From Streptomyces sp. CB02058 (lineage in GTDB: Bacteria; Actinomycetota; Actinomycetes; Streptomycetales; Streptomycetaceae), in NCBI RefSeq assembly GCF_001905505.1, contig NZ_LIPG01000004.1, forward strand, positions 496,001-560,000: DNA of 64,000 nucleotides. Reading direction: 5' to 3'. The notes under the pieces are model-generated. The model saw nothing but the letters and a program-made list of their open reading frames with translations. It made no database searches and was not told where the DNA came from. Positions 35,667-44,075 of this stretch are shown here, piece by piece. A program made the translations under genes and the position numbers. Every line of letters begins with the position of its first letter. The first letter of the stretch is position 1.

Positions 35667-35695
35667 ATTTAAGGAATGAACGCCGACCCTGTCAA
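35667..35695 (-). promoter_or_regulatory. Near-consensus promoter of the GH16 gene
   Basis: On the minus strand TTGACA (35690-35695) and TTAAAT (35667-35672) are exactly 17 bp apart. A CACGTG palindrome (35661-35666) abuts the -10 box and may hold a regulator. Confidence 0.7.
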
Positions 35696-35734
35696 GGCTT
35701 TGGTCTGGACCGGAGACACGCACATCGCGACTTG

Positions 35735-35758
35735 ATAGGCAAGTGAACGATTGCCTAT
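35735..35758. promoter_or_regulatory. Perfect inverted repeat ATAGGCAA-N8-TTGCCTAT
   Basis: This 24-bp site ends three bases before the ArsR start codon, so a bound repressor would block both transcription and the start region. Autoregulation by the ArsR protein is the simplest reading. Confidence 0.7.
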
Positions 35759-35761
35759 GGT

Positions 35762-36070
35762 GTGGCCGTGGCCGACGACCTCTTCAAAGCCCTGGCCGAC
35801 CCCACCCGTCGCACCATCCTCGACGAACTCACGGAGAAGTCCGGGCAGACGCTGTTCGAGATCTGCTCGCGGCTGACCATGAAGCATCGGCTCGGCATCT
35901 CGCGCCAGGCGATATCCCAGCACCTCGCCGTGCTGGAGGCCGCCGGGCTCGTCGAGACCAGGCGGGTGGGCCGCTACAAGTTCCACGACCTCAACACGGC
36001 CCCGCTGCGGCAGATCGGCGAGCGGTGGCTCGCGCACGACACATCCGGACCGGAGGAGAACACCCCATGA
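35762..36070 (+). CDS. ArsR-family winged-helix repressor
   Basis: The protein has about 102 residues. LFKALADPTRRTILDEL and RQAISQHLAVLEAAGLVETRRVGRYKFH are the classic ArsR (SdpR/YdfF-like) helix-turn-helix and wing. No metal-binding CVC motif is present. The start is GTG at 35762 or 35768. There is no ribosome site; upstream sequence is taken by the inverted repeat, so the transcript is probably leaderless. Its stop overlaps the VOC start (ATGA). This ArsR-VOC pairing is common in actinomycetes and suggests repression relieved by the VOC substrate. Confidence 0.9.
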   Translation: MAVADDLFKALADPTRRTILDELTEKSGQTLFEICSRLTMKHRLGISRQAISQHLAVLEAAGLVETRRVGRYKFHDLNTAPLRQIGERWLAHDTSGPEENTP

Positions 36071-36459
36071 GAATCCATCTGACCAGCGTCTTCGTCGACG
36101 ACCAGGCCAGGGCCCTGCACTTCTACACGGAGATCCTCGGCTTCGTGAAGAAGCACGACGTGCCGCTGGGCGAGAAGGACCGGTGGCTGACCGTCGTCTC
36201 GCCCGAGGAGCCCGGCGGCACGGAACTCCTCCTGGAGCCGGTCGGGCACCCGGTCGTCAGGACCTACCGCGACACGCTCGTCGGCGACGGCATCCCGCTC
36301 GCCCAGTTCGCCGTCGACGACGTGCACGCGGAGTACGAGCGCCTGCGCGCCCTCGGCGTCCGCTTCACCCAGGAACCCCTGGAGATGGGCCCGGTCACCA
36401 CCGCCGTCCTCGACGACACCTGCGGCAACCTGATCCAGATCGCGACCCAGCCGCAGTAG
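36067..36459 (+). CDS. VOC-family (glyoxalase/bleomycin-resistance fold) protein
   Basis: The 130-residue protein has paired beta-alpha-beta-beta-beta modules: HLTSVFVDDQARALHFYTEI, LGFVKKHDVPLG, then PLAQFAVDDVHAEYERL and FTQEPLEMGPVTTAVLDD. Metal-site candidates are the first His and Glu positions, but they are not certain by eye. GGAGGAG precedes the ATG. Members are dioxygenases, glyoxalases or antibiotic-binding proteins. Translational coupling to the ArsR gene indicates a small inducible detoxification or resistance unit. Confidence 0.88.
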   Translation: MRIHLTSVFVDDQARALHFYTEILGFVKKHDVPLGEKDRWLTVVSPEEPGGTELLLEPVGHPVVRTYRDTLVGDGIPLAQFAVDDVHAEYERLRALGVRFTQEPLEMGPVTTAVLDDTCGNLIQIATQPQ

Positions 36460-36460
36460 G

Positions 36461-36502
36461 CCGACGGCCGCCTCCGCCCGGCCGGGCGGAGGCGGCCGTC
36501 GG
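36461..36502. terminator. Perfect hairpin between convergent genes
   Basis: Arms of 19 bp (36461-36479 and 36484-36502) enclose GGCC. The hairpin separates the VOC and MFS genes, which converge with 57 bp between them. Confidence 0.8.
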
Positions 36503-36516
36503 AGCCGGGGCTCCCG

Positions 36517-37854
36517 TCACGCGGCCGGAGCCGACCGGCCGAGCGACGTCTCGGCCACCGGGCGGCGGCCCGCCGTCACCAGCGAGACGAGGGAGATCGC
36601 CGCCGCTCCGAGGACTGCGGTCACGGCGAAGGTCGTGAATCCCAGGCCCGCGTTCCCGCCGGCCAGGACCGCGCCGCCGAGAGTCGGGCCGACCACGGCG
36701 CCGGTGCGGCCGACGCCGGTGACCCAGCCGAGGCCGGTGGCACGCTCACGAGGGGCGTAGACGCGGGCGGTGGCGGCGTAGACCATGACCTGCGCGCTGA
36801 ACAGCCAGACACCCGTGACGAAGACGACCACGTACGCCACACCCAGCGGAAGCTCGTTGCGCAGCAGGAACGTACCGGCGGCGGTCAGCAGGAACCAGAT
36901 CGCCGAGATCTTCACCGGGCCGAAGCGGTCCGCCGTACGACCCGCCACGAGCATGCCGACGATGCCGCCCGCGTTGATCACCATCAGGAAGGTGACGGAC
37001 GAGGAGAGCGAGTAGCCGGAGGCGCGCATGAGTTCGGGCAGCCACGTCGAGACGCCGTAGACCAGGAGCAGACCGGCGAAGGACGCGACCCAGAGCAGCG
37101 GGGTGGCCAGGCGGGTGCCCGGCGCGAAGAGCGCACCGATCGCGGCCATGCGGCCCTTGGCGCCGGCCTCGGGCGCCTGCTGGACACCGGGGCGGTCGAG
37201 GCCGTACCGGTCGGCGACGGCGTACGCCTCCTCCGTACGCCCCCGCGCGAAGAGCACACCGGGCGACTCCGGCAGCCACTTGACCACCAGCGGTACGGCG
37301 ATGACGGCGGGCAGCACGCCCGCCCAGAAGACCCAGCGCCAGCCGTGCTCGGGGGCGACCGCGAGACCGATGCCGGTGGCCGCCATGCCGCCCGCGTGGT
37401 ACGAGGTCATCATGAGCCCGGTCGCGAGCGCGGCCCGGCGGGGCGGGGCGAACTCGGCGACGATCGCCAGCCCGATCGGCATCAGACCCCCGAGGCCCAG
37501 CCCCGAGACGAAGCGTCCGGCACCGAAGACGGCCGCCCCGGGGGCCAGCGCGCACAGCGCGGAACCCAGCGAGAACAGCACGACGCTGCCGGTGACCAGG
37601 GGCTTGCGTCCGAGCCAGTCGGTGAGCGTACCCGCGGCGAGGGCGCCGATCAGCATGCCGAAGGTGGTCCAGCTGCCGATGGTGCCGGCGAGGCCCGGAG
37701 TGAAGCCGAGATCCTCGTCGGCGAGAAGGTGCGGCATGGTCGCGCCGTAGATGTTTACGTCCATGCCGTCGAAGAAGACGGCCATCCAGCACAGGGCGAT
37801 GACCAGGGCGACGCCACGGAACGAGCGATCGCGCGGGGGTGGGGACGGAGTCAC
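36517..37854 (-). CDS. MFS transporter, aromatic-acid:H+ symporter-like
   Basis: The 445-residue protein has twelve predicted membrane segments. DGMDVNIYGATMPHL in the first segment and LADWLGRK-like GTLTDWLGRKPL after the second match the AAHS group (PcaK/BenK), where acidic residues in segment 1 are required. WLPESPGVL follows the sixth segment. The start is GTG at 37852-37854, with AGGGAG upstream. Uptake of benzoate-type acids is the best guess. No aromatic ring-cleavage genes lie beside it; the benzaldehyde-dehydrogenase-like gene is 2.3 kb away. Confidence 0.85.
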   Translation of the reverse strand: MTPSPPPRDRSFRGVALVIALCWMAVFFDGMDVNIYGATMPHLLADEDLGFTPGLAGTIGSWTTFGMLIGALAAGTLTDWLGRKPLVTGSVVLFSLGSALCALAPGAAVFGAGRFVSGLGLGGLMPIGLAIVAEFAPPRRAALATGLMMTSYHAGGMAATGIGLAVAPEHGWRWVFWAGVLPAVIAVPLVVKWLPESPGVLFARGRTEEAYAVADRYGLDRPGVQQAPEAGAKGRMAAIGALFAPGTRLATPLLWVASFAGLLLVYGVSTWLPELMRASGYSLSSSVTFLMVINAGGIVGMLVAGRTADRFGPVKISAIWFLLTAAGTFLLRNELPLGVAYVVVFVTGVWLFSAQVMVYAATARVYAPRERATGLGWVTGVGRTGAVVGPTLGGAVLAGGNAGLGFTTFAVTAVLGAAAISLVSLVTAGRRPVAETSLGRSAPAA

Positions 37855-38131
37855 GGAGCACTCCCTTTCTGCCACTGCGGTGTGGCGTGCGGGTGGCCCT
37901 TCGCTCACAGTGTTCGCGTGGTGAAATTTCATTCACCGGAGGGGCGATGTGAGTGTTCCTGCGGGGCCCCGCACTGTCAATGGTTGTGACGCACGTCGGC
38001 GGCATCACCCCCGGCCGGTCCGCCGGGTGACGAGGCTTCCCGGCACCTCGGGGTCCTCACTCGTCGAGCCGTAGGCTCGCAGTCCGCTGTGCGGAGTGCC
38101 GACCTGTTCGAACGCGACGAGGAGACCGCCG

Positions 38132-38551
38132 GTGGACGCCGAAGGAGCGCATACCGCGATCCAGCTTCCCGAAGGGTCCTGGTGGGACTGGGACGTCGTC
38201 GCCTGGACGGGCGGACAGCTCAGGCTGGCCGCCGGCCACGACTTGACCTACCATCACGGCCTGGAACTGGTTTTCGGCGATCCGGTCTTCGTCCGCTGCC
38301 CGTCCGGCTTCCACGATCCGGTCTTCCGGTCCCCGTCGCCCGACGAGCTCCTGAAACTCAGCCGTGAGCTCGGAGAGAGGCCGCCCGTCGTGGTCGCCTT
38401 CGAGGCCGACGCCGGCGGACAGGAGTCGGCCACGTGCCTCATCGCAGCAGAGCGCCTCGACATCGTCCAGGAAACGGTTCTGCGGTACTGGCGCGAGGAC
38501 GCGGGGCCCGATCAGCGGTTCGCTCCCTGGGTGTCACCCCCGGGCCGGTAG
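38132..38551 (+). CDS. Unrecognised small soluble protein
   Basis: I do not recognise this 139-residue protein. The GTG at 38132 follows a GAGGAG site. It is rich in aromatic and acidic residues (SWWDWDVVAWTGG, HDLTYHHGLELVFGDP) and has no signal peptide, membrane segment or known motif. The codon bias and ribosome site support a real gene. It is isolated, between two minus-strand genes. Confidence 0.6.
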   Translation: MDAEGAHTAIQLPEGSWWDWDVVAWTGGQLRLAAGHDLTYHHGLELVFGDPVFVRCPSGFHDPVFRSPSPDELLKLSRELGERPPVVVAFEADAGGQESATCLIAAERLDIVQETVLRYWREDAGPDQRFAPWVSPPGR

Positions 38552-38601
38552 GCGCACCGGGTTGCGCGGCCGGCTCGTGTGACGGGTGAGGCGCCGGCCG
38601 G

Positions 38602-39132
38602 TCATCGGGCGGGGCCGTAGAGGAGCCACCACGTGTTGATGAACCTGAACCCTGAGCCGTCCGCTCCTTCAGCCCAACCGAACGACTCGATCCGAAGGTC
38701 ATCCCTCATGGGGAATTGACCGACTGTTTCAGCAATCCAGTGGGGCATGACACCGACGGCGCCCCGGAACACCTCGGCGGGATCCTCCTCGATCAGGACA
38801 CAGGCCCGATGGAGCACCGCGAGGGACAGGATCACTTCGCGGTGGTCGTCGGACCTCGACAGGGCGACACCGCATGCCACCACGCCGCGCCTGATGATCT
38901 CCGGGTCTCGATGACGCACTCCGAGTGAGGCCATGCGGGCGGCGAAAGCCTTGAATACCTTCCAGGTGGAATGCCGGGTGAACCTGACGATCACCTCCAT
39001 GTCCTCGGTGCTGTTGATCGCCCGGATCGCCGCGTCGACATGAGCGTCCTCGGCGCAGGGTAATTCCCGTGGTCCGTATCCGAGGTACTTGTCCGGATCC
39101 AGCGCCTCCCACTGCTCTTCCGTGAGAATCAC
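38602..39132 (-). CDS. Unrecognised protein with an in-frame TTA codon
   Basis: The product is about 176 residues from a GTG at 39130-39132; an ATG at 39192 would add 20. I recognise no domain. The middle is helical (VDAAIRAINSTEDMEVIVRF, AFAARMASLGVRHRDPEIIRRG, VILSLAVLHRACVL), hinting at a HEAT-like or regulatory fold. Leucine in RELPCAE is encoded by TTA (39061-39063 on the complement). In Streptomyces TTA is read by the developmentally controlled bldA tRNA, so translation may be limited to late growth. It lies downstream of the polyprenyl synthase gene on the same strand, with 274 bp between. Confidence 0.7.
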   Translation of the reverse strand: MILTEEQWEALDPDKYLGYGPRELPCAEDAHVDAAIRAINSTEDMEVIVRFTRHSTWKVFKAFAARMASLGVRHRDPEIIRRGVVACGVALSRSDDHREVILSLAVLHRACVLIEEDPAEVFRGAVGVMPHWIAETVGQFPMRDDLRIESFGWAEGADGSGFRFINTWWLLYGPAR

Positions 39133-39406
39133 AGCCTCACCACCCACCCCGAAGAAGAATGCGCGTGTTCCCCGCCCCGACCATGCCCCCATACTCCCCC
39201 CGTTCAGGGCGCTGTAGACCGACCGACCTCCTCGGTTCGGGGCGCTTTGCCGGGTGAGGGCCGGGGTGGATGGAGAAACCTGCGGCTGTGGCGGCCCGGG
39301 AGCCACCGTGGGACGGCAGGCAGTTCAACGGCTGAGAGGGACGCCTCGCCTCGACGTCCGGGCCCTCCACCCATGCGCCAGGCGGCGACGCGTGGGACCT
39401 ACGGGC

Positions 39407-40486
39407 CTACTTGGCCCTCCTGGTGTTCCACACGGGCAGTTGCTCGAAGACGGCGACGGCGTCCTCACGCCAGTGCCGACGCCAGGAGGCCGCCTCGGTG
39501 GCGGCGGCTTCCGCGTAGCGGTCGATGGCCGACTGCAGACGCTCGTGCACGTCGTGGCGGTAGGCGATGTCGCGGATCCGGTCGATCTCCCGCGGTGTGC
39601 ACCTGGAACTCCCGAGAGCGGCCCTGATGGTGTCGTGCTCCACCGCGTCCGTGACGGCGAGCAGGTCACGGACCAGATAGGTGAGGCGGCCGGCCCTCAG
39701 GTCGGCACCGAGGGGTTTGCCGGTGACGTCCGGGTCGCCGAAGAGGTCGAGGTAGTCGTCACGCATCTGGCCGCTGATGCCGGCCAGCATGGCGTATCGG
39801 TGCAGGCTCTCCTCGTGCCCGGCCAGATCCTCGCCCGCGGCCAGCAGGCCGAGGCGCAGGGGGGCGAGAATGGAGTAGCGGGACGTCTTGTACTCGCACA
39901 CGGTCTCCAACAGGCCTTCGTCCTCCGAGGAGATGACGTCGCGTTCGAGGTCGAGGATCTGACCGATGACGGTATCCGTCGTCACACCGAGCTGGACGTC
40001 GAGCAGGGCCTGTTTGCGATCGGCGGGGAGGTCCGCATCGAACAGCACGCGCAGGGCCAGGAATCCGGCGAGATCCCCCACCATCATGGCCAGGCCCAGC
40101 GCGGCCTGCGGGTTCTCGGGGAGATCCGCGCGGCACGCGTACAACGTCGAGGGTCCCCCGCGGCGCAGGGGTGAGTCGTCCATGATGTCGTCGAGGATGA
40201 GCGCGTGGCTGTGGAGCAGCTCAAGACTCAGCGCGGCTTCCAGCAGCCCTGGTATCTCCTCCTCCCCGACGAGGCGAGCCGCCTCGTGGAGCAGGGCGAC
40301 CCGCACCCGCTTTCCGCCGCGCAGCGACAACTCCGCCAGCAGTTCCAGGCACCGGGGCGGAAAGCGGCCCAGCCTCGCGCCGTTGAGGTCACCGCCGAGC
40401 CCGGCGAAGTACTTCTCGAACGACGAGTCGAAGCGCTGCTGGTGACCCGCGGCACGCTCCATGACGGTCAGTGCACTGCTGTTCAT
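39407..40486 (-). CDS. Polyprenyl diphosphate synthase (second copy)
   Basis: The 359-residue enzyme has both aspartate-rich motifs complete: LILDDIMDDSPLRRGG and RDDYLDLFGD, plus GGKRVRVAL near the start and KTSRYSILAPL. It should make a C15-C20 or longer isoprenoid diphosphate. This differs from the enzyme at 22 kb, whose second motif is changed and which has a TPR partner. The two are not near duplicates. No cyclase, phytoene synthase or prenyltransferase lies beside it. The ATG at 40484-40486 lacks a close ribosome site; GGAAGG is 17 bases away. Confidence 0.92.
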   Translation of the reverse strand: MNSSALTVMERAAGHQQRFDSSFEKYFAGLGGDLNGARLGRFPPRCLELLAELSLRGGKRVRVALLHEAARLVGEEEIPGLLEAALSLELLHSHALILDDIMDDSPLRRGGPSTLYACRADLPENPQAALGLAMMVGDLAGFLALRVLFDADLPADRKQALLDVQLGVTTDTVIGQILDLERDVISSEDEGLLETVCEYKTSRYSILAPLRLGLLAAGEDLAGHEESLHRYAMLAGISGQMRDDYLDLFGDPDVTGKPLGADLRAGRLTYLVRDLLAVTDAVEHDTIRAALGSSRCTPREIDRIRDIAYRHDVHERLQSAIDRYAEAAATEAASWRRHWREDAVAVFEQLPVWNTRRAK

Positions 40487-40629
40487 CCGCGTTCGGACCG
40501 GCCTTCCTCATGGATGTCGGTGGACAGCCTGCCATTCCCGTGGACGGCGCCGCGACCTCACCCACGGCCGAGCGAGGGGGCGCTGATGCCACACGCCCGC
40601 CACGACACGCCGGTGCGCCCGAGGGCCGA

Positions 40630-40854
40630 CTACACCTGGCCGGTGGCGAACAACTCGAGGTGGCCGCACCCGGGACAGCGGAACGCCTCTATCTGCCGAC
40701 GCGGCCGGCCCATCCTCTTGGCACCGCCGAAGACTCCCCGCTCCAACGCACCCTCGATCCAGCGCGCATAACCGCGCGAGTGCTCGCCGGCGTCCTCGAT
40801 GAACCCGTCCATCAAGCCGACATTGCCACAGTGGGTGCAGGTGTAGTTGTTCAC
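40630..40854 (-). CDS. Small zinc-ribbon protein, leaderless
   Basis: The 74-residue protein has two CxxC pairs: YTCTHCGN near the start and FRCPGCGH near residue 60, a typical zinc ribbon. The 50 residues between are helical and charged. It could bind nucleic acid or a protein partner. The GTG at 40852-40854 has no ribosome site, but a TACACT -10 box lies six bases upstream, so the transcript probably begins at the start codon. It is upstream of nothing co-oriented within 140 bp. Confidence 0.75.
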   Translation of the reverse strand: MNNYTCTHCGNVGLMDGFIEDAGEHSRGYARWIEGALERGVFGGAKRMGRPRRQIEAFRCPGCGHLELFATGQV

Positions 40855-40860
40855 CCCGCG

Positions 40861-40866
40861 AGTGTA
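40861..40866 (-). promoter_or_regulatory. -10 box of a leaderless transcript
   Basis: TACACT on the minus strand lies six bases before the GTG of the zinc-ribbon gene. A clear -35 box is not visible. The rest of the gap up to 41161 shows no gene or strong site. Confidence 0.45.
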
Positions 40867-41161
40867 GGGAACCGTGCGGCCGGGACCGACCCGCTCCACG
40901 GCCCGCGACTTCCGCCCGGGCCCATGGCCGGTACCGCCGTCGGACCGGGCGTTGCGCGTGCGCACGGCTGGAGCCACGGGGGCCCGGACCCGCCCACGGC
41001 TCCTTCGCGTCGCTGAACCGCCCTTCCGCGCGCCGGCATGATGGCCGCACTCATAGCTGGCCCTCGAACTATGGTGTCCCGCCACATACGCCCCTGACCT
41101 GGCCCTTCCTACGGTATGGCGACACGGAAACGTCCCCGCCAACTGTCCGGAAGTGGTATCC

Positions 41162-42550
41162 ATGGCCGCCCCAGCAACCGCTCCCCCACCCCCCTCGAAC
41201 CTCCGCCGCATCGTCGCAGCGAGCCTCGTCGGGACCACCGTGGAGTGGTACGACTTCTTCCTCTACGGCTCCGCCGCCGCACTGGTCTTCAACAAGCTGT
41301 TCTTCCCCGACTCCGATCCGCTCGTCGGTACCCTTCTCTCCTTCCTCACCTACGCGGTCGGGTTCGCCGCGCGCCCCCTCGGCGCTCTGGTGTTCGGGCA
41401 CTACGGAGACCGGCTCGGGCGCAAGAAGCTGCTGGTGCTGAGCCTGTTGATGATGGGTGGTGCGACCTTCGCCATCGGGCTCCTGCCGACGCACGCCACG
41501 ATCGGTTCCGCCGCACCCGTCCTGCTCACCGTCCTGCGCCTGGTCCAGGGCTTCGCCCTCGGCGGCGAGTGGGGCGGCGCCGTGCTGCTCGTGTCGGAAC
41601 ACGGGGACGCGAAGCGGCGCGGGTTCTGGGCCTCATGGCCCCAGACCGGGGCGCCCGCAGGACAGTTGCTCGCGACGGGAGTGCTCTCCGCGCTCACGGC
41701 CCTGATGTCGGAAACCGCCTTCGAGGCGTGGGGCTGGCGCATTCCCTTCCTGCTCTCGGGCGTACTCGTGATCCTCGGTCTGTGGATTCGTCTCTCTGTC
41801 GATGAATCACCTGTGTTCAAGGCGGCGCTGGCTCAGGCGGAGCAGCGCAAGGCTGCCCAGGCACCGGCGGACAAGATGCCGCTGGTCGCCGTGTTGCGGG
41901 ACCACTGGCGCGATGTGCTGATCGCCATGGGTGCGCGGATGGCCGAGAACATCAGCTACTACGTGATCACGGCGTTCATCCTCGTGTACGCGACGACGGC
42001 CGTGGAGCTGAGCAAGCAGACGGCTCTCAACGCCGTACTCATCGCCTCCGCCGTGCACTTCGCCGTGATCCCGCTGTGGGGCGCGCTCTCCGACCGGATC
42101 GGTCGCAGGCCCGTCTATCTGATCGGCGCGATCGGTGTGGGGGTGTGGATGTTCCCGTTCTTCGCGCTGATCGACACCGGCAGCTTCGGGAGCCTGCTCC
42201 TGGCCGTCACGATCGGCCTGGTCTTCCACGGCGCCATGTACGCACCGCAGGCGGCGTTCTTCGCGGAGATGTTCGCGACCCGGATGCGCTATTCGGGCGC
42301 GTCGATCGGAGCCCAGTTCTCGTCGGTCGCCGCCGGCGCCCCCGCGCCGCTCATCGCCACCGCGCTGCTCGCCGACTTCGACAGCTCGACCCCGATCTCC
42401 CTGTACGTCATCGCCGCCGCGCTGCTCACCGTGCTGGCGATCGTCTGCGCCAAGGAGACCCGGAGCCGGGATCTCGCCGCCATCGAACCGGGCACCGACA
42501 GGCAGACCGCGGAGTCCGCGGCGCTGCCCGCCGACGCCCGTTCCGTCTGA
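41162..42550 (+). CDS. MFS transporter, metabolite:H+ symporter (MHS) family
   Basis: The 462-residue protein has twelve membrane segments. TTVEWYDFFLYGSAAALVF in the first, GHYGDRLGRKKLL, and GFALGGEWGGAVLL are hallmark MHS sequences (ProP, KgtP, ShiA group). PQAAFFAEMFATRMRYSGAS is another. Substrates in this family include dicarboxylates, shikimate, betaines and aromatic acids; none can be singled out. The ATG at 41162 is preferred over a GTG at 41153. It converges on the NUDIX gene, with a hairpin between. Confidence 0.9.
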   Translation: MAAPATAPPPPSNLRRIVAASLVGTTVEWYDFFLYGSAAALVFNKLFFPDSDPLVGTLLSFLTYAVGFAARPLGALVFGHYGDRLGRKKLLVLSLLMMGGATFAIGLLPTHATIGSAAPVLLTVLRLVQGFALGGEWGGAVLLVSEHGDAKRRGFWASWPQTGAPAGQLLATGVLSALTALMSETAFEAWGWRIPFLLSGVLVILGLWIRLSVDESPVFKAALAQAEQRKAAQAPADKMPLVAVLRDHWRDVLIAMGARMAENISYYVITAFILVYATTAVELSKQTALNAVLIASAVHFAVIPLWGALSDRIGRRPVYLIGAIGVGVWMFPFFALIDTGSFGSLLLAVTIGLVFHGAMYAPQAAFFAEMFATRMRYSGASIGAQFSSVAAGAPAPLIATALLADFDSSTPISLYVIAAALLTVLAIVCAKETRSRDLAAIEPGTDRQTAESAALPADARSV

Positions 42551-42565
42551 ACCGACGGTGCCCGG

Positions 42566-42597
42566 CGGATCCGGCTCCCCGGCGGGAGCCGGATCCG
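42566..42597. terminator. Perfect hairpin between convergent genes
   Basis: Arms of 14 bp (CGGATCCGGCTCCC and its complement) enclose CGGC. The hairpin fills the gap between the MHS transporter and the NUDIX gene. Confidence 0.75.
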
Positions 42598-43077
42598 TCA
42601 GACCGCCCCGGTGGGCTCGAACCAGGTGGGGCCGTCCGTGAGGGACTGCTTGATCCGGAACAGCGAGAACTCGTTGAGCGGAGGCAGCGCATCGACGTCG
42701 AACCACGCGACCTCCAGCGACTCGTCGTCGTTCACCTTGGCCTCGCCGCCGGTGGCCCGGCAGCGGAAGGTGATGTCGAGGTACTGGCAGCGGTCCCCGT
42801 TGGCGTACTGCACGGGCTTCAACGCCTGGGTGAGCACCACCCGTTCGGCGACGCAGTGCACGGCCGTCTCCTCGTAGACCTCGCGCTCCGCCGTGGCCGC
42901 GGGCTCCTCGCCCGGCTCGGAGATGCCGCCGATGACCGACCACTTGCCCGTGTCCGACCGGCGGCCGAGCAGGACCCGGCCCTCGTCGTCGAAGACGATC
43001 GCGGTGACGCCCGGCAGCAGAAGCAGCTGGTGACCGGCGGTGGCACGGATGTCGCGGATGAATTCAGGAGTGGACAT
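42598..43077 (-). CDS. NUDIX hydrolase
   Basis: This 159-residue single-domain enzyme has a canonical box: GISEPGEEPAATAEREVYEE, read as G-x5-E-x7-R-E-V-x-E-E. Such enzymes hydrolyse nucleotide derivatives, for example NADH, ADP-ribose or oxidised nucleotides. It starts nine bases after the flavin-dependent oxidoreductase gene and is the third gene of the operon led by the aldo/keto reductase. Here it may clean up damaged or over-reduced nicotinamide or flavin nucleotides, but this is inference. Confidence 0.92.
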   Translation of the reverse strand: MSTPEFIRDIRATAGHQLLLLPGVTAIVFDDEGRVLLGRRSDTGKWSVIGGISEPGEEPAATAEREVYEETAVHCVAERVVLTQALKPVQYANGDRCQYLDITFRCRATGGEAKVNDDESLEVAWFDVDALPPLNEFSLFRIKQSLTDGPTWFEPTGAV

Positions 43078-43086
43078 GGGGCGAGC

Positions 43087-44034
43087 CTACGTGGCCGCCG
43101 GAGCGCGTTCCGGCAGCGGTCCTTCCGCCCGTGGCGTCTCGGACCCGGGCCCTCGCACCTGGGCCGACGGGCCTATGAGCTCGTCGGCCGCCCACCGTGC
43201 GACGCCGGCGGGCCAGGGAGCCGGCAGTCCGAGGACGATGTGTGTGAAGCCGGCCCCGAGCGCCTGCGCGATCGCCTCGCGCGTCCCGCCGGGGCGGTCG
43301 TAGGAGACGGGCAGGTGGATCGATCGGGTGATCGATGCGGGATCGCGGCCCATCTCCGCGCAGTAGCGGTCCAGCAGCGCGCTGCGGCTGACGACGTCCT
43401 CGATGTCACCGCCCGGGATGTTCCACAGGTCGGCGTGTTCGGCCACCACCCGGAGGGTCGCGGACGAGCGCCCGCCGATCAGGACCGGAGGGTGGGGCCG
43501 CTGTACGGGCTTGGGATTGCCGAATGCTCCGGTGAGCCGGTGGTGGGTGCCGTGGAAGTCGAAGGGCTTCTCTTCCGTCCACAGCCGCCGGATCACCGTG
43601 CAGGCTTCGGCGAGGCTCTCCACGGCGTGTGCCGAATCGTGGAAGGGCAGGCCGTGCGCCTCGTACTCGCGGCGGGCCACCGGATGACCGGGGCGTGAGC
43701 CGACTCCGATTCCGAAGTCCAGCCGGCCGCCGGAGACGATGTCCACGGTCGTGGCGATCTTGGCCAGCATCGCGGGCGGCCTGAACCGGTTGCTGGTCAC
43801 CAGCACGCCGAGCCGCAGGCGCCGGGTCCGGGCGGCGAGCGCCGAGAGCAGGGTCCAGCCCTCGTAGGCCGTTCCTTCCAGGTCGCCGAAGATGGGCATG
43901 AGGTGGTCGAAGAGCCATGCGTGCTCGATCTCCTGGATCGCGTCGGCCTCGTGCCAGACGCGCAGGATGTCCTGGTAGTCGGCCTGCGAGGGCGCCGTCA
44001 TGATCCCGAAGCTCGGCCGGGGTGTGTGCGGCAT
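43087..44034 (-). CDS. LLM-class flavin-dependent oxidoreductase
   Basis: The 315-residue protein has the luciferase-like TIM barrel: FGIMTAPSQADYQDILRVWHEAD, AWLFDHLMPI, RLRLGVLVTSNRFRPPAMLAK, and GRLDFGIGVGSRP, where the last matches the conserved SxGRxxxGxGxG region. It would use FMN or F420; sequence alone does not decide. AAAGGA precedes the ATG at 44032-44034. It is the middle gene of a three-gene operon under the TetR-operator region at 45.2 kb. Confidence 0.9.
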   Translation of the reverse strand: MPHTPRPSFGIMTAPSQADYQDILRVWHEADAIQEIEHAWLFDHLMPIFGDLEGTAYEGWTLLSALAARTRRLRLGVLVTSNRFRPPAMLAKIATTVDIVSGGRLDFGIGVGSRPGHPVARREYEAHGLPFHDSAHAVESLAEACTVIRRLWTEEKPFDFHGTHHRLTGAFGNPKPVQRPHPPVLIGGRSSATLRVVAEHADLWNIPGGDIEDVVSRSALLDRYCAEMGRDPASITRSIHLPVSYDRPGGTREAIAQALGAGFTHIVLGLPAPWPAGVARWAADELIGPSAQVRGPGSETPRAEGPLPERAPAAT

Positions 44035-44075
44035 GGTCGTTGGTCCTTTCGGATCCGGAGGGGTCGCCCGGCGGG

